From: Vicia villosa
Taxonomy: Eukaryota > Streptophyta > Magnoliopsida > Fabales > Fabaceae
Assembly: GCF_029867415.1 (NCBI RefSeq)
Contig: NC_081185.1
Coordinates: 81,910,469 to 81,974,468, forward strand
Length of the DNA: 64,000 bases
Direction of reading: 5' to 3'
In this document: piece after piece, positions 47,445 through 60,015 of the stretch
How the letters are laid out: each line of letters opens with the position of its first letter
Numbering within the stretch: the stretch's first letter is position 1
The notes under the pieces: generated by a model
Seen by the model: only the letters and a program-made list of their open reading frames with translations
Databases searched by the model: none
What the model was told of the DNA's origin: nothing
Translations under genes and position numbers: made by a program

Positions 47445-47758
47445 CACTTCATAATATTTATTATAAATATAATAAAAAAAATTAATATTATTTTAAATAT
47501 AATACATTTTAGATACTATATTATTTTCTTAAATACTTATATGTTTTAAATGCAAACTCTAAAGAAAATGATGTTCGCCTTCAGAGTTCCCAAGAACAAA
47601 CTCTAAAGGCTCATGAGAACAAATCTCTATCTTTTACTCAAGTGTTTCTCAATCTCTCCAACTCTCAATATATAAATCACTCAAACCCAAAATTTTAGAA
47701 GTATTTTTCAATTCCTATGATAACCCTCAAAAGGCTACCAAATCCCTAAAGTATAACT
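47445..47758. mobile_element. second copy of the unnamed transposon, right part, and flank
   Basis: 47450-47550 (ATAATATTTATTATAAATATAA, then TTTAAATATAATACATTTTAG) resembles 27945-28030 in the first copy. Beyond about 47570 no similarity is visible and no gene is found. Confidence 0.35.
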
Positions 47759-48192
47759 CTAAGAGTGTCTGGATGAGGTAGTTGGAAATTTTAAAGGAAT
47801 TTAAATTTAAAGCAATTCAATTGAAATCCATTCATTTTTAAATTATTTTATTTGGATGGAGTATTAAAATAATTCATTGTTAGATTTTTGGGGTCATTTT
47901 TTGATTAAATTTAAATTTTTTGGACCAAATTAAAAAATTGAAAAGTAGCGATCAATTTGTAATTTTAAAAAATTTAAAAGACCAAATTGTAAACATTAAA
48001 AATTATTAAGGACCAATTTGTAATATTTTAAAAACTTTTGGGATCAATTTTATAATTTTAGAAAATATGAGGACCAAATTATAATATTTGAAGAAATAAT
48101 AGTAACAAAACAATAAATTTTGTGCAAATCATTTTAAATTCCATTAAAACATTACATTACTTCATTAAATGTTTAATCCAAACACACTTTAA
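47759..48192. mobile_element. MITE-like element (hAT-like ends)
   Basis: The left end TAAGAGTGTCTGGATGAG and the complemented right end TAAAGTGTGTTTGGATTAA form imperfect inverted repeats. The interior has repeated GGACCAAATTGTAA-like phrases. Non-coding. No clear target duplication. Confidence 0.5.
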
Positions 48193-49150
48193 GAATTTTA
48201 CCTTTGCTTTCTAAATAGGATTTCTACCTTATGCAACTCCCTTTTACTATAAAGCTCTAAAATTGTTACACTATAACAACAGAAGAGATACATATTTATA
48301 ATTGATAAAACTCAACATATCCATAACAAGACTCATAACAAACCCAATTAATTGTTAGAATAAAATATTATAAATATTTTCTAATATCTTTTATATTAAT
48401 TTAAACTATTTATAAATTAATATAAGATGCATATCCAATACTCAAACATTAATGAACAGATCTGTAAATTGAACCAATCAAATTTGATATCTGCGAATTA
48501 TCTAAATTGGACATTCTTGATGTTCCCCGACTTCTTAATTTTTCTCAATAATATGAAAAACAAATTAATTTACAAATATGAAAAATGTTTTGCTTAATTT
48601 TCCTTATTCTGGAATTTTCTCAATAATATGAAAAACAAATTAATTTTGAAAAATATTTGTAGTTTATATAATACTGAGAACTTAAATACTAACTGAAAAG
48701 TTGCTAAAAAAATATTGGTGAAGTTGTAGTCACTTAAATATGCATTGTCAGTTAAACGTTGATGAACTTAAAGCATTAAAATTTATATTTAGGAAGTTTG
48801 CAAGAATATATATTACAAAATAAGGCCTAAAAGCCTTACTTTTATATATTAATCAAGTTAAAAGATATCTTTTACTTTTCACAATATAAATTCTTGTAAA
48901 CTTTAACTCTGAACATACATAGGATATGTCTTTTGTTTATTTAGTTTTTATTGATTGATTCAATGACTCATCCGTGTCGACAACAACAATGGATGAATGT
49001 AGGATAAACTATAAAGCAGATACCACCAATCTTATAGCCTTTTTCATAACACTCTCAATAGCATTGTGAATTTGACGTGCAATCACCATATTGACGTGTT
49101 GAAACCAAAAGATTACACTCACCACTTGATAATCCTACAATAAAATAAAG
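48193..49150. other. AT-rich sequence without recognised features
   Basis: No gene, repeat end or RNA gene could be supported. A phrase TTTTCTCAATAATATGAAAAACAAATTAATTT occurs twice in part (about 48541 and 48612), a small direct duplication. Confidence 0.35.
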
Positions 49151-50400
49151 TCAATTTAGATATGGTGATGCATGTTAAAGTAAATTTAAATGCCTTTTTA
49201 GATATGGTGATTGTATGTCAAGTTTAATTGAAAATGACTCTTCTTTTTAGTAATTAAAGAATTCTTCGTTTTGATGGAGGGATGTTAAGGTGATTTGTAA
49301 TTTTAAGGTTAATGGTCATTTGTGGTTTACTTATATCATTTCTTGAAAGTTGGGGAATGAAGTGATCATTAATTTTTGGAATTATTGTTGGTTGGGTGCG
49401 ATCCCTTTAAAAGAGATTTTTCCGCTTATTTATGAAGCTTGTGCTACTACTTCGCTTAACATTGCTAATATGGATCGTTGGGAGGAATCACATTGGCATT
49501 GGAATCTTGGAGTTGATAAGTTTGCTCTTCATGGAGAGTTAGGTGAAGATTGGTCAGTGTTGGTTTCAACTTTAAGAGATGTCAAATCAAATGTGGATGA
49601 GGTTGATAAAGTGGTGTGGTGGAGAAATGATGAGTGTTTTCCGGTTAAAAATAGCTATGCAAGATTGTATGAGTTAATTCTCAAATTTGTTGTTGAATGA
49701 GGAGAATTTATTAGACTTGAGACTGGTTTGGAAAGCTTTTGTTCCAAGCACAGTTAAGTTATTTAATTGGAGAGGCTAATTTTGAATATATTACCTACTA
49801 GAAATGAGCTTTGTAATAAAGATACGGAGAATTTGCCGAGTGACAATTTTTTACATTCTTTGTGATTTGATGGGAGAATCGATAGAGCATCTTTTTTGGC
49901 GTGTTGAAAAACAGACATGGTGTGGAGGAATGAGTTGACTTGGTTGGCCGGTGGTGGGGGAGTATGGCGGTGTAGCTTAGTGATTCAGGGGCTCATTTGG
50001 AGTTTTCTTTTTTGGAGTAGCTTAAGCGCAGGTTATGTTGTATCATTAATTATATTATCTTCTCTTTCTTTTGGTTATTAGTTTGTTGGTGTGTATGGCT
50101 GAGTAAGAACAAAGTGGTATTTAAGGATTATGTTTGGAATAAGAGTGAAGTTTTGTTGATTAAAACGTTGGGGTGAGATTGAATTTCCATTTAAGCGAAA
50201 GGTATGTTTTATTTAGTTAAGAAGTTTGGATTTCTAGTCCAAGAGAGTATGTTGGGCTTAATTTTTGTTGTTGTTATGAGTTGTTTTCTTCTTTTTGTAT
50301 TGTTGACCTTTCCTTGTATTGGGTTTTACACCCCCTTGTACTTTATTAATACAATTGTTTATAAAATAACGTGTATTCATTATCTAAAAGCAAAAAAATG
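49151..50400 (+). pseudogene. LINE-1 3' fragment (copy A)
   Basis: 5'-truncated L1 retrotransposon. 49350-49700 encodes the region after RT, with NFWNYCWLGAIPLKEIFP and KVVWWRNDECFPVKNSYARL, matching 61550-61860 of copy B. The zinc-binding reverse transcriptase domain (zf-RVT) follows in broken frames, with LMGESIEHLFWRV near 49875. The 3' end, with TTTCCTTGTATTGGGTTTTA and CTTTATTAATACAATTG, corresponds to the end of copy B near 62500. The poly(A) tail is not clear. Confidence 0.8.
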
Positions 50401-52315
50401 ACCAAAAATACTAGGAAATGGGTGGCTAGGAAGTTTGAAAATTAAATACAATTTTAGTGATTGTATGTCAAATTTAATTGAAAAAACTAACACAATCACC
50501 TAAATAAAATGACATTGGAAAATGTTGATGCAAATGATATTATCCCTCTAATTAATATAAATGAGAGTAATACAAATTAAAAATAAATAAATAAAGGGAA
50601 ATAAAAATTAAAATAAAAATAATACATGTGACCTTAAACCAATTAAAAATATAAATTTAAATAAAATATAAAATATAAAATAAAGTAATTGAGATCCAAA
50701 GTAAGCTACTTGATAGTTATATTTCCTGAATTTTGGTGATAACCTAAGTTAAAGGTTGTATCTATTTTAAATAAATAATTAATAATGACACTTATAGGAC
50801 ATATACCTCGATTATTGGTGGATTGAGGCGAAAGATTTATCATAAAATATATTATTTGTAGGAGTGTTTTAGAGGATAAAGCATAAAAGAAAAATAAAAA
50901 CAAATAAAAATCCGATAGCGCAAACAAATGTTTTAAATTTTATAATCTTGTATTCATTCATTAACAATGTATCTTCAATTATCCCGATTTTGTATTATTA
51001 TCGTTGTTTCCATCAATATCCTTTTGTTTACATTGTCATCCTCGACCCTCATATTTATCAGTTTAGATTAACCACAGTCACTTACGAACTTGCACTAAAG
51101 AGAAAGAGATGAGAAACATTTGATGATGTATGTGATTTTTTATTGGAGACGGCGGCATTGCTGATTAGGGGGCATCTTGAATGAAGACAGTGAAGGGCTT
51201 TTTATTAGAGGTGGCAGCATTAGAGGTTATCAATAACTATAAAACCATTTTTCAGTATCAAGAGATGGAATAAGAATAGTAACTCTTGAGAGTTACTTCA
51301 CATGTTGACCTTTGGTTTAAATTTAATCAAATACCTGTGATATAATATAAAATATTGTTTAATGAAATTATTTGTTTTTTAGTATTTTAATTTTTTTCCC
51401 AAAATCTAATATATCTAAATATTCCTAAAATAAGTATAATATTTTATTATTTTTTTGGAAAATTAACACAATTGTAGAACTCAAAAACAAATCCGAAATA
51501 GCAAATAAATAGATCAACCAAATTAAAATGTGATAAATCATTAATGTATTTTATTTATAGTTATGTTTTTAATAGAATTATATAAATTATAAAGTATAAA
51601 TTAAAGTCAGTGTTCATAGTATTATTTGAAATCAATTAATAAATAAGATTTAACAAATTCTAAAATATAAAATACGCCTATTATAAATATAAGTTCAACT
51701 TTGTAATACCAAACTTTCTAACCATAATATAGAAGGTGAGATTTTGTTTTGCTATAGATGTAAAAGATCCAAAGTGCTTCAAAAAGATGTAATAGAGAAC
51801 ACTGGAAAATAAAAGTTGATATGTTAATGGTAAAACTACACATGTTTTATAAATATTTAGATCTGTTAGATTTTGTTATAAGAAATAGGATATATAAATT
51901 GTTAAACATACTACATTAAGAAAAACTTAATATCATATTCGTGTTAAAGAATTCAAAATAAGGAGAAAAAAAAACAAACTGTCACAAGAATTAGAATATA
52001 CATGTGAAAATATTTGTATGTACTCCATTAAAAGTAATGCAATATTTCAAAAATATATGAAGAAGTGGTGGATACAAAATACATAATATCACCGAGAAAC
52101 TCAACAAACAAATTATATTCTCAACTAGATCCAACCTCACACATTACCATGCAACTTTGGTTTCCTTAGAGATGTAAATAGAATTACACTCATCAATTTA
52201 ATGATATGAACATACAAATTGTGTGCTAGAGACCGTTTGTAAATTTAAAAGGTTTTACTTATAGACATGTTAAATTAATTAATCACATATGGGTAATTAG
52301 TTTTACATATAGACA
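50401..52315. other. AT-rich sequence without recognised features
   Basis: No supported gene. Near 50459 the LINE phrase GATTGTATGTCAAATTTAAT occurs again outside the LINE. Confidence 0.35.
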
Positions 52316-52747
52316 TGTGATGTCATTCGTTTCTGAACTCAACACTCTCTGATTTTAATGAGATGACAAAGTGCAATTTACAAGAAAAAGTCAATTTATG
52401 GAACGCTTCTGAAGAACGCTCATCAAATAGCTTCTGACTCTGATAAAGGAACTTTTGAAGATTCTGGAGCTATGAAGTTCTGTGCTCCATAGACTATAAA
52501 GAACAATGTCATCAAATTCTGAAGACTCTACTTCTCTCTATGCATGCTTCAATCAATCCTCATCTGAAGCCTCTGGAAAATAAAAGATAAGATCAAAAAG
52601 TTTTACGTGAGAAAAATAGTACACAGTACAAGATCACCATTCTCTCCACTACCCTGATTTCATGGGATACAAACTGTACTATTGTACCATTCCTGCAAAC
52701 CGTTATGCAAGAATACCGTTGGAATTTTTGGAATTCCCTTTCTCCCC

Positions 52748-52776
52748 TCCAACGGCTCTTTCATTTCCTATATAAA
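52748..52776 (+). promoter_or_regulatory. LTR promoter: AACGG motif and TATA box
   Basis: TCCAACGGCTC (10 of 11 matches to the MSA consensus) lies 18 bases (from AACGG) before TATATAAA at 52769-52776. Confidence 0.5.
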
Positions 52777-52850
52777 GAAGTGCTGAAGAAATTTAAAGCA
52801 ACAATTTTTATGAAGCATCTTTAACGTGATATTTTGCTTACAAACAGAGA

Positions 52851-52956
<106 letters not shown>

Positions 52957-53080
52957 TCAAGAATATTTTCAACACACTTAAGAACATTTTTGTTCATACT
53001 CTTTCATAGAAAATATCTTTGTGTGTAATTCTTTTATATAAATTTGTGTAATGTGCTTTTTAGAAGAATCTTTGTAACAT

Positions 53081-54317
53081 TGTTGATGTTCTGCTATGTA
53101 GAATTGTCTTATTGGCATCCATGCTTGGCTAAAACATAATAGCAGCTGAATGTAATATTGTATAAGTCTTGCAAATATGAAAAGAACAAAACGGGTACTA
53201 AAGCAAGATGTTATATGGAATGTCATGACTTCAACCATGACATCACGCCTGCACAACTGAGGAAGAAAGATTCAGTTTGGTTTAAAACAGATACAGAATA
53301 TTCTATGTGAATATTATGTAATCCTATGTGGTGCATATTTAAAGGTCAAAGAATCAAGTCAGAATATTGAAGAATCAAATCTGAAGATTGGAGATTCAAC
53401 GGTTTCTAATTTAGGAGATAAATTAGGAAACTTATTATTGAAAGACCTTATTTGTATCAGAATATTTTTTGCATATTTGTAACAGCCAGAGTGCTGCGAT
53501 TTGTAAGCCCAAGTCCAACTAGGATCAGGTTATAAATAGAAAACTTTTTAACCTAATTTTAAGTGCTAATAACCAGAGCTAGGAAAATGTAGTCTCTAGG
53601 GTTAGCCGTGTAGGTGAACCACCCGGAGTGTGGGATGGTCACTGATTTGTGCCTCAAAGCCTGTAGGTGAGAGGTTAAGTATAATCACTCAGAAGTTGTG
53701 AAGTAATGAGTGAGATTTTTGTTCTTGGAGGAAGCTTGTAAGCAACTTCAAGTTAACATTGTGTTTGTGTTTGTAGTGTTGGGAATTAGGTTGTCGATGT
53801 AGTGGCTGAGTTGTTGACTGCTAGAGATCATTCCTATGATTGGGAGTGGAATGGAGATATTCCATATCTAGGGAGAACCTAGGTAGAGATTGCATTGGGT
53901 AGGGTTTAAGTGCGAAGTTGTAAACGGGGGAGTTTAGCTTCAAATTAAGACTATTGATAGTTGATTTCCTTCCTGGCTTGGTTGCCCCCAGAGTAGGTTA
54001 GTTAGAACCGAACTGGGTGAACAATTCTGTGTGTTGTTTATGTTTCTGCATTGTTTATTTGTTTGTTCAGTTTAGATGTCATAACGTCGTGCATGACATC
54101 GGTGTTTGGTTTAATGACTGTGCTGTCACAGAACCTCTACAAAGTAGGTTTATTTGTGTTAACTGGACTAATATGATCTCGGCACTCATGGACTTCTGCA
54201 TGTTAGAAGTAATTAAAATTTGAGGGATCTGTATGTATTGCCTCAGCTAAGTTGATGACAAAAAAGGTGTCGTGACATTGTGTATGACATTCTGAGTCTG
54301 TCTTACCAGAATTTTCA
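53081..54317 (+). repeat. 5' LTR of the LARD-like element
   Basis: 1237 bp, same length as the 3' LTR. TATAAATA at 53531-53538 is a good TATA candidate, about 450 bases into the LTR. Confidence 0.92.
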
Positions 54318-54319
54318 AT

Positions 54320-54331
54320 TGGTATCAGAGT
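54320..54331 (+). promoter_or_regulatory. primer binding site (initiator tRNA-Met)
   Basis: TGGTATCAGAGT starts three bases after the LTR end. It matches 11 of 12 bases of the standard TGGTATCAGAGC site. Confidence 0.85.
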
Positions 54332-57300
54332 AGGCATCCTGTCTGTTTCTGGATGAGATCCATGGGAGATACTTTCTGGTTGCTGGAGGTAGGAGATTGT
54401 TTGAACATTCCTGTTCATATTGCATGGTCCCTAGAAGTGGTGAATGGACCTATGTGTGGAAGACTGAACCAATCTGATCCAAACAGATGTACTCTCTTGG
54501 CAAGAGAATATGGTGTTGCTGGATTCAAGAATATCAAAAACTTCTTGCAGGAGTGAAGTTAATGAGAAGGTAATCTTTGTGCTTATCTGTTTCCTTTTAG
54601 TCAGAATATTGGTTAGGTCTTGTTGTGTTGGATTGTTCAGCTTCAATCCTTGGTTGTCATGCTTACCACTGGTTCGTGGAGTAAGCATTTGGTAATCTCT
54701 GTTGATATATGGCTACTTTCCGCTGCATAATATCTGATGCAAAATCCTATCTTTGAAAGAAGATGTCTAGGGTTATATGGTTTTCAACAGAGTTTAAAGC
54801 AGATCTTTCAGCTTTAGTGCAAGTGTCAAAGATACTTGAGATTTCTCTCAAGTCCATTCATAACGACATGGTTATTAAGGTTGGAGAGGTTCAATTGATC
54901 ACTGTTCCTCATATTCATCTGCAAAGTTGTTTGATGATCTTCAAGATTGTCATGTATGGTATGTTCCAAGGAAAAGGAAATGATAGTATACTGGTATGCA
55001 GCTACCAGTTGAAGAACAGATGTTCTAGTACTAAACTAATGTAGTGTGAGTACATTCATTTGGAACCTACTCCTGATCTGGAAGAGGAGACATCTGCCTT
55101 GTGTGTCGATTGCTCAGAATACAATCAACTGAACCTTTCATCCTAATTGTCAGGTGATTTCGGGCATATATATGGGAATGTGGAAGTAAAGCTCAATGTA
55201 AGTAAAAGGAGTCATTCAGGTTTTCTTTAAAGACCTATATGAGTATTTAAGATGAGCTTATATCTGGTATTCTCTTCTGATCAAAGGAACCAGATATGTG
55301 GAATCTTTTCTTAACCATCGAACAGTTAATGGTGAAAACTGAATACTGTGTCTCTTTCACAGTGAAATATGGTTTTGAATATTGTGTGATGATCTAAGGG
55401 AATCAGATTGCTGTGAAGAATCTGAGTTGTATTCATGTCATAATTGAATCTGTTCCAAAAACCTTATTGAGGGAATCTCCTTTGTAGGTACAGATTGTGA
55501 CATCCATTATCTCAAAATCAGAATGAAAGTCTGAAGAAAAGTTTATTGAGATATGGCATATATTATCCCTTAATCATGACTGATGTGTAGCTGAGATGAT
55601 GGTGTGTGTCGTGCTTTCTCTGTCTTTCCTCAAGGTACATAAAAAGGATGATGAGTATGAGATCCTAAAAGCCTTAATAAATAATGTCATAACAGATGTT
55701 GAAATATCATTGCCAAGAATAATTCTCTTATGTATGGAGAATAAATCATTTAGAAGGATCTGGTGTGAGCAGTAAATTCTATCTGAGTGTCTAATAGGTG
55801 CTTTGACGGGAGACTTAGTACTTATTGAATGTACAACCTGAATACAAGACTCATAAACTCTGTCGGGAGCTGAGTATGTGTAAAGTATCCATGGTCTAGT
55901 TTGAACTATGTATCAATTATAGTTCTGTGTTATCTTCTCTTAAGCATTAAGAAGGGCAATGGTTGGCTGGTGAGTTGATTCTAGCAGAAGTAACATATAA
56001 GAAATGATAAATATCTTGACGGGAGCTGGATATTAACATCTACTATGTGATAATTTGAAGAAAGATATATGTGATGCTTTGTTTATTACATCACAACACT
56101 TGAAGACACCAGTAAAGTTTAGGTTCAGACCTATCTGTTGAAGACATGTTCAGGGCTATTTAGAAGTTTCTCCTATTTCAAGGTACAGAAGTGGCAGTCT
56201 GGATCTTGTTTAGCAAGTAAACTAAGGATTCTAAATTTGGAAAGTGTGGCAAGTTCCAAATGAAGAATGCTTCAAGGGTAAGGATAATCATTCATAACAT
56301 CCTTATGTTATATTTCTCAGGGGAAGAATGAAGCAAGACAAGACATCAACCAGTGTAGGAAAATGAACACTCAGAGGAATGGATGAGATTATAAGTCTGA
56401 TAATCTAATGTCCTGTGTGATGTCACAACATCACTATATGTGAAGAATGAAAAAGAAGCATTAATGTCTGAAGTGACAGTTCTGACTTAATATGGATTAG
56501 AATAGGCAGATTCTGATCTTGGTGATTGTGACATGTTCTGGCAATACGTGTTTACTTTCATGATGAAAACTTCATTAGTGAGTATGACTATAAAGACAGA
56601 AGTTTGGTGAAATGATCAACATAGCTAAATATAAAAGAGGATTCTTCTAGTTCTATCAAGGAGGAGCTCAATTTGTCTTAGCAGACCATGATCTGATTGA
56701 AACATGGCAGGGTAATGATCAACAGTGGATGAAGTGGGAGTTCTTTATTTTGAGTTTGTGGCAACCTTTCTATGGAAACATCTAGTGTCAAAAGGTCATC
56801 AGTTGACTATTTCAGGTGAAGATAAGGTGGTAGACTTGAATCTGTTGCAGAAAGAGAAGTGGAGTTAGTGGAATGTACTGAACTGCTCAGCTGTATCCAA
56901 AAGTTATACAAAACGTTATAACATCTAATTTCTGATGTGAGTATTTTTTTTAGGAACAAATTTGCTATTGTGAGTGTGTTCGGTAGGATTGTTGAACAGA
57001 GGGTGCTGCTCTTGAAGATATTAAGATGAGTCTTATATTTTCCATTCATCATTTCAAACTTATTCCATTGGGGAAGCTCAGACTATCTCAGATATGGGAG
57101 TGACTTCTTAGTTCAAGATATAATTCTAGAAAATTATCTTGGTCTGTTATACTCTACCATCTAAATGAAGATGTTCCAAGTCAGCAGAAGCTTCTTCAAC
57201 TCAGTTAGAGGGAGTTTCCTATGAAAAGGTTTATATAACAAGATGTATCATTACAGTTAGTTATCTGGGAATGGTTAAATCCAACCATGTGCATCTGGTA

Positions 57301-58495
57301 TCGACAATTCTTTATCTGGTCTAATGGTTGCATACTTCAACATGCGGTGAAAGGCTCTTCGCAGTTGCAGTAAAAAGTCTAAGGGTAATCATAACAACAG
57401 AAGTCTATGACTAGTGAGTCAGTAGAGTAAGCGGGAGGTCTATTACTTGGTTCATAGGAAGATTTGTCAAAATCTCTTAAAAGAATCTTAAGCATTGTGC
57501 TTAAAGGGTAAAAGAGGGACAATGTCTGACAGGATGTCATGACATAGTTAAAGACATTGATTCTTCAGGGTCAAACAAGGAAATCTGAATTGAAGTTTAT
57601 CTACACGTCAGTGGCCGGTGTAAAGTTCAATCAATGACTTTGCATGCGCTGGATTAAAGATAACTCCTATCAGAAGAAAACAGTCAAAAACTGCTTTGGA
57701 AAGAGTAATTGCTTTTGGAACTGTTTCCTAATTAATCGGTTGACCATTGAACAAGACCAAAGACCATCGTTACTACCTATGATCTCAAATGGCTATAAAT
57801 TAGCATCTTTGCAACAGGCTTAAGAAAATAAATATCTCAAGATGTGTTTCGTGAGTGTTCGAATTGGTGCGTGCAAGTTTGGCATTATGATCGATGCATT
57901 TACCAAAACTTGTCCAGAAAAGCACAGGGTGGAGAAATCATATGTCTCTACCAGTGGTGTTTCACAAATAACAACAAAAATGTTCCTCCTTATTCAGCCT
58001 TCGATAATGGAGTCATTTTAGTTGTGATTTGTGATCTGAGTGATGAACACAATTGTGATTTGTGTTATGAGTTACGAGGAAGGATGGCAGAAACTCATTC
58101 AAGCTTCATCTTGGACCTCAAGCTAGAAGGAGTGGGTTTTCATATTGTCACCAATAGTCCTCACAGTCAAAGGCGACCATCCATCGTCCTCCTCATCTAC
58201 GAGTGTTGCATGAAGGTGTTGAACTTCAAAGGTATGACATTGATTCAAGCTTTGTCATATTATGGCTAAAAAGGGGGAGAGATGGTACATAGCATGCTGA
58301 TTTTGCTACTGTCAAAAGAAACAAAGGAAGATCTGAAGACAGAGTGAATTGAAGATGTTATGATGTGGTTAAGCAGTGAATAACAGAAGTCCTAATTCTG
58401 AGAATGTAAAAGACTGTTCTTCCTGATGTCTTGAAAGTTGAAGCAGCTGCTCTTGATCTTAAATTTATTGTAAATGTAAGTTTTAGCCAAAATAA
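54332..58495 (+). other. interior of the LARD-like element, no coding assigned
   Basis: About 4.2 kb of moderately GC-balanced sequence with only short frames, the longest 57844-58269 (141 codons, rich in Cys, not recognised). Isolated phrases such as LCVDCSEYNQLN near 55115 faintly recall the CVDYRQLN block of gypsy RT, and a stretch near 56730 faintly recalls gypsy RNase H, but neither is convincing. AAAAAGGGGGAGAGAT at about 58269 is an extra polypurine-like tract. Confidence 0.6.
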
Positions 58496-58510
58496 GCCAA
58501 AGGGGGAGAT
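58496..58510 (+). promoter_or_regulatory. polypurine tract of the LARD-like element
   Basis: CCAAAGGGGGAGAT directly precedes the 3' LTR start TGTTGATGTT. Confidence 0.85.
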
Positions 58511-59747
58511 TGTTGATGTTCTGCTATGTAGAATTGTCTTATTGGCATCCATGCTTAGCTAAAACATAATAGCAGCTGAATGTAATATTGTATAAGTCTT
58601 GCAAATATGAAAAGAACAAAACATGTACTAAAGCAAGATGTTATATGGAATTTCATGACTTCAACCATGACATCGCGCCTGCAGAACTGAGGAAGAAAGA
58701 TTCAGTTTGGTTTAAAACAGATATAGAATATTCTATGTGAATATTATGTAATCCTATGTGGCACATATTTAAAGGTCAAAGAATCAAGTCAGAATATTGA
58801 AGAATCAAATCTGAAAATTGGAGATTCAACGGTTTCTAATTTAGGAGATAAATTAGGAAACTTATGATTGAAAGACCTTATTCGTAGCAGAATATTTTCT
58901 GCATATTTGTAACAGCCAGAGTGCTGCGATTTGTAAGCCCAAGTCCAACTGGGATCAGGTTATAAATAGAAACCTTTGTAACCTAATTTTAAGTGCTAAT
59001 AACCAGAGCTAGGAAAATGTAGTCTCTAGGGTTAGCCGTGTAGGTGAACCACCCGGATTGTGGGATGGTCACTGATTTGTGCCTCAAAGCCTATAGGTGA
59101 GAGGTTTAGTGTAATCACTCAGAAGCTGTGAAGTAATGAGTGAGATTTTTGTTCTTGGAGGAAGCTTGTAAGCAACTTCAAGTTAACGTTGTGTTTGTGT
59201 TTGTAGTGTTGGGAATTAGGCTGTCGATGCAGTGGCTGAGTTGTTGACTGCTAGACATCATTGCTATGATTGGGAGAGGAATGGAGATATTCCATATCTA
59301 GGGAGAACTTAGGTAGAGATTGCATTGGGTAGGGTTTAAGTGTGAAGTTGTAAACAGGGGAGTTTAGCTTCAAATTAAGACTACTGATAGTGGATTTCCT
59401 TCATGGCTTGGTTGCCCCCAGAGTAGGTTAGTTAGAACCGAACTGGGTGAACAATTATGTGTGTTGTTTATGTTTCTGCATTATTTATTTGTTTGTTGAA
59501 TTTGGATGTCATAACGTCGTGCATGACATCGGTGTTTGGTTTAATGACTGTGCTGTCACAGAACCTCTGCAAAGCAGGTTTATTTGTGTTAACTGAACTA
59601 ATATGATCCCGGCACTCATGGACTTCTGCATGTTAGAAGTAATTAAAATTTGGGGGATCTGTATGTACTGCCTCAGCTAAGCTGATGACAGAAATGGTGT
59701 CGTGACATTGTGTATGACATTCTGAGTCTGTCTTACGAGAATTTTCA
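58511..59747 (+). repeat. 3' LTR of the LARD-like element
   Basis: 1237 bp. TATAAATA at 58961-58968. Ends GAGAATTTTCA. Confidence 0.92.
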
Positions 59748-59752
59748 AACAC

Positions 59753-60015
59753 ACTTTGTATCTCAACTTTTGACTTGTATTTCCTTGAGATACTAGGGTA
59801 TAGTCAGATTTCTCAAGAAGACATTGACAGTTAGTCTTTGTGGTTGTAAAATATTTGTGGGTGGACTAGAGGTAGCTTCATTTATTGTGAACTAGGATAA
59901 AAATATTGGTGTTCATTATTTTTATTCTAAGCTCTCTCGTTCTTATTTTGGTTAGCGAAAAAGTTTCATTCTAGAAACCCAATTCACCCCCCTTCTTGTG
60001 TTTCCTTAACCTTCA
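59753..60015 (+). mobile_element. Sirevirus-type LTR, right part
   Basis: GTGGGTGGACTAGAGGTAG and ACTAGGATAAAAAT resemble the end region of the LTRs at 10070 and 2544 (GGTGGACTGGAGTAG, CAGGATAAAAAT). It ends CACCCCCCTTCTTGTGTTTC then CTTAACCTTCA at 60015, the family terminus. It continues 52316-53080. Confidence 0.7.

Larger units (their letters stand above)
53081..59747 (+). mobile_element. LARD-like non-coding LTR retrotransposon (6667 bp)
   Basis: Two 1237 bp LTRs (TGTTGATGTT to AATTTTCA) flank a 4193 bp interior without recognisable gag or pol. The flanking five bases are AACAT on the left and AACAC on the right, a target duplication with one mismatch. My hand count gives roughly 48 differences between the LTRs (about 4 percent). 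Primer site and polypurine tract are intact in form, so the element had what it needs in cis and must have depended on proteins from others. It splits a Sirevirus-type LTR. A solo LTR of the same family lies at 33101-34347. Confidence 0.9.

Noticed and set aside
47759..48192. Possible autonomous transposon
   Set aside because: No coding sequence; at most a MITE.
57844..58269. 141-codon Cys-containing frame in the LARD interior
   Set aside because: Longest frame there but no family recognised and no leader or codon evidence; kept only as a note in the interior entry.
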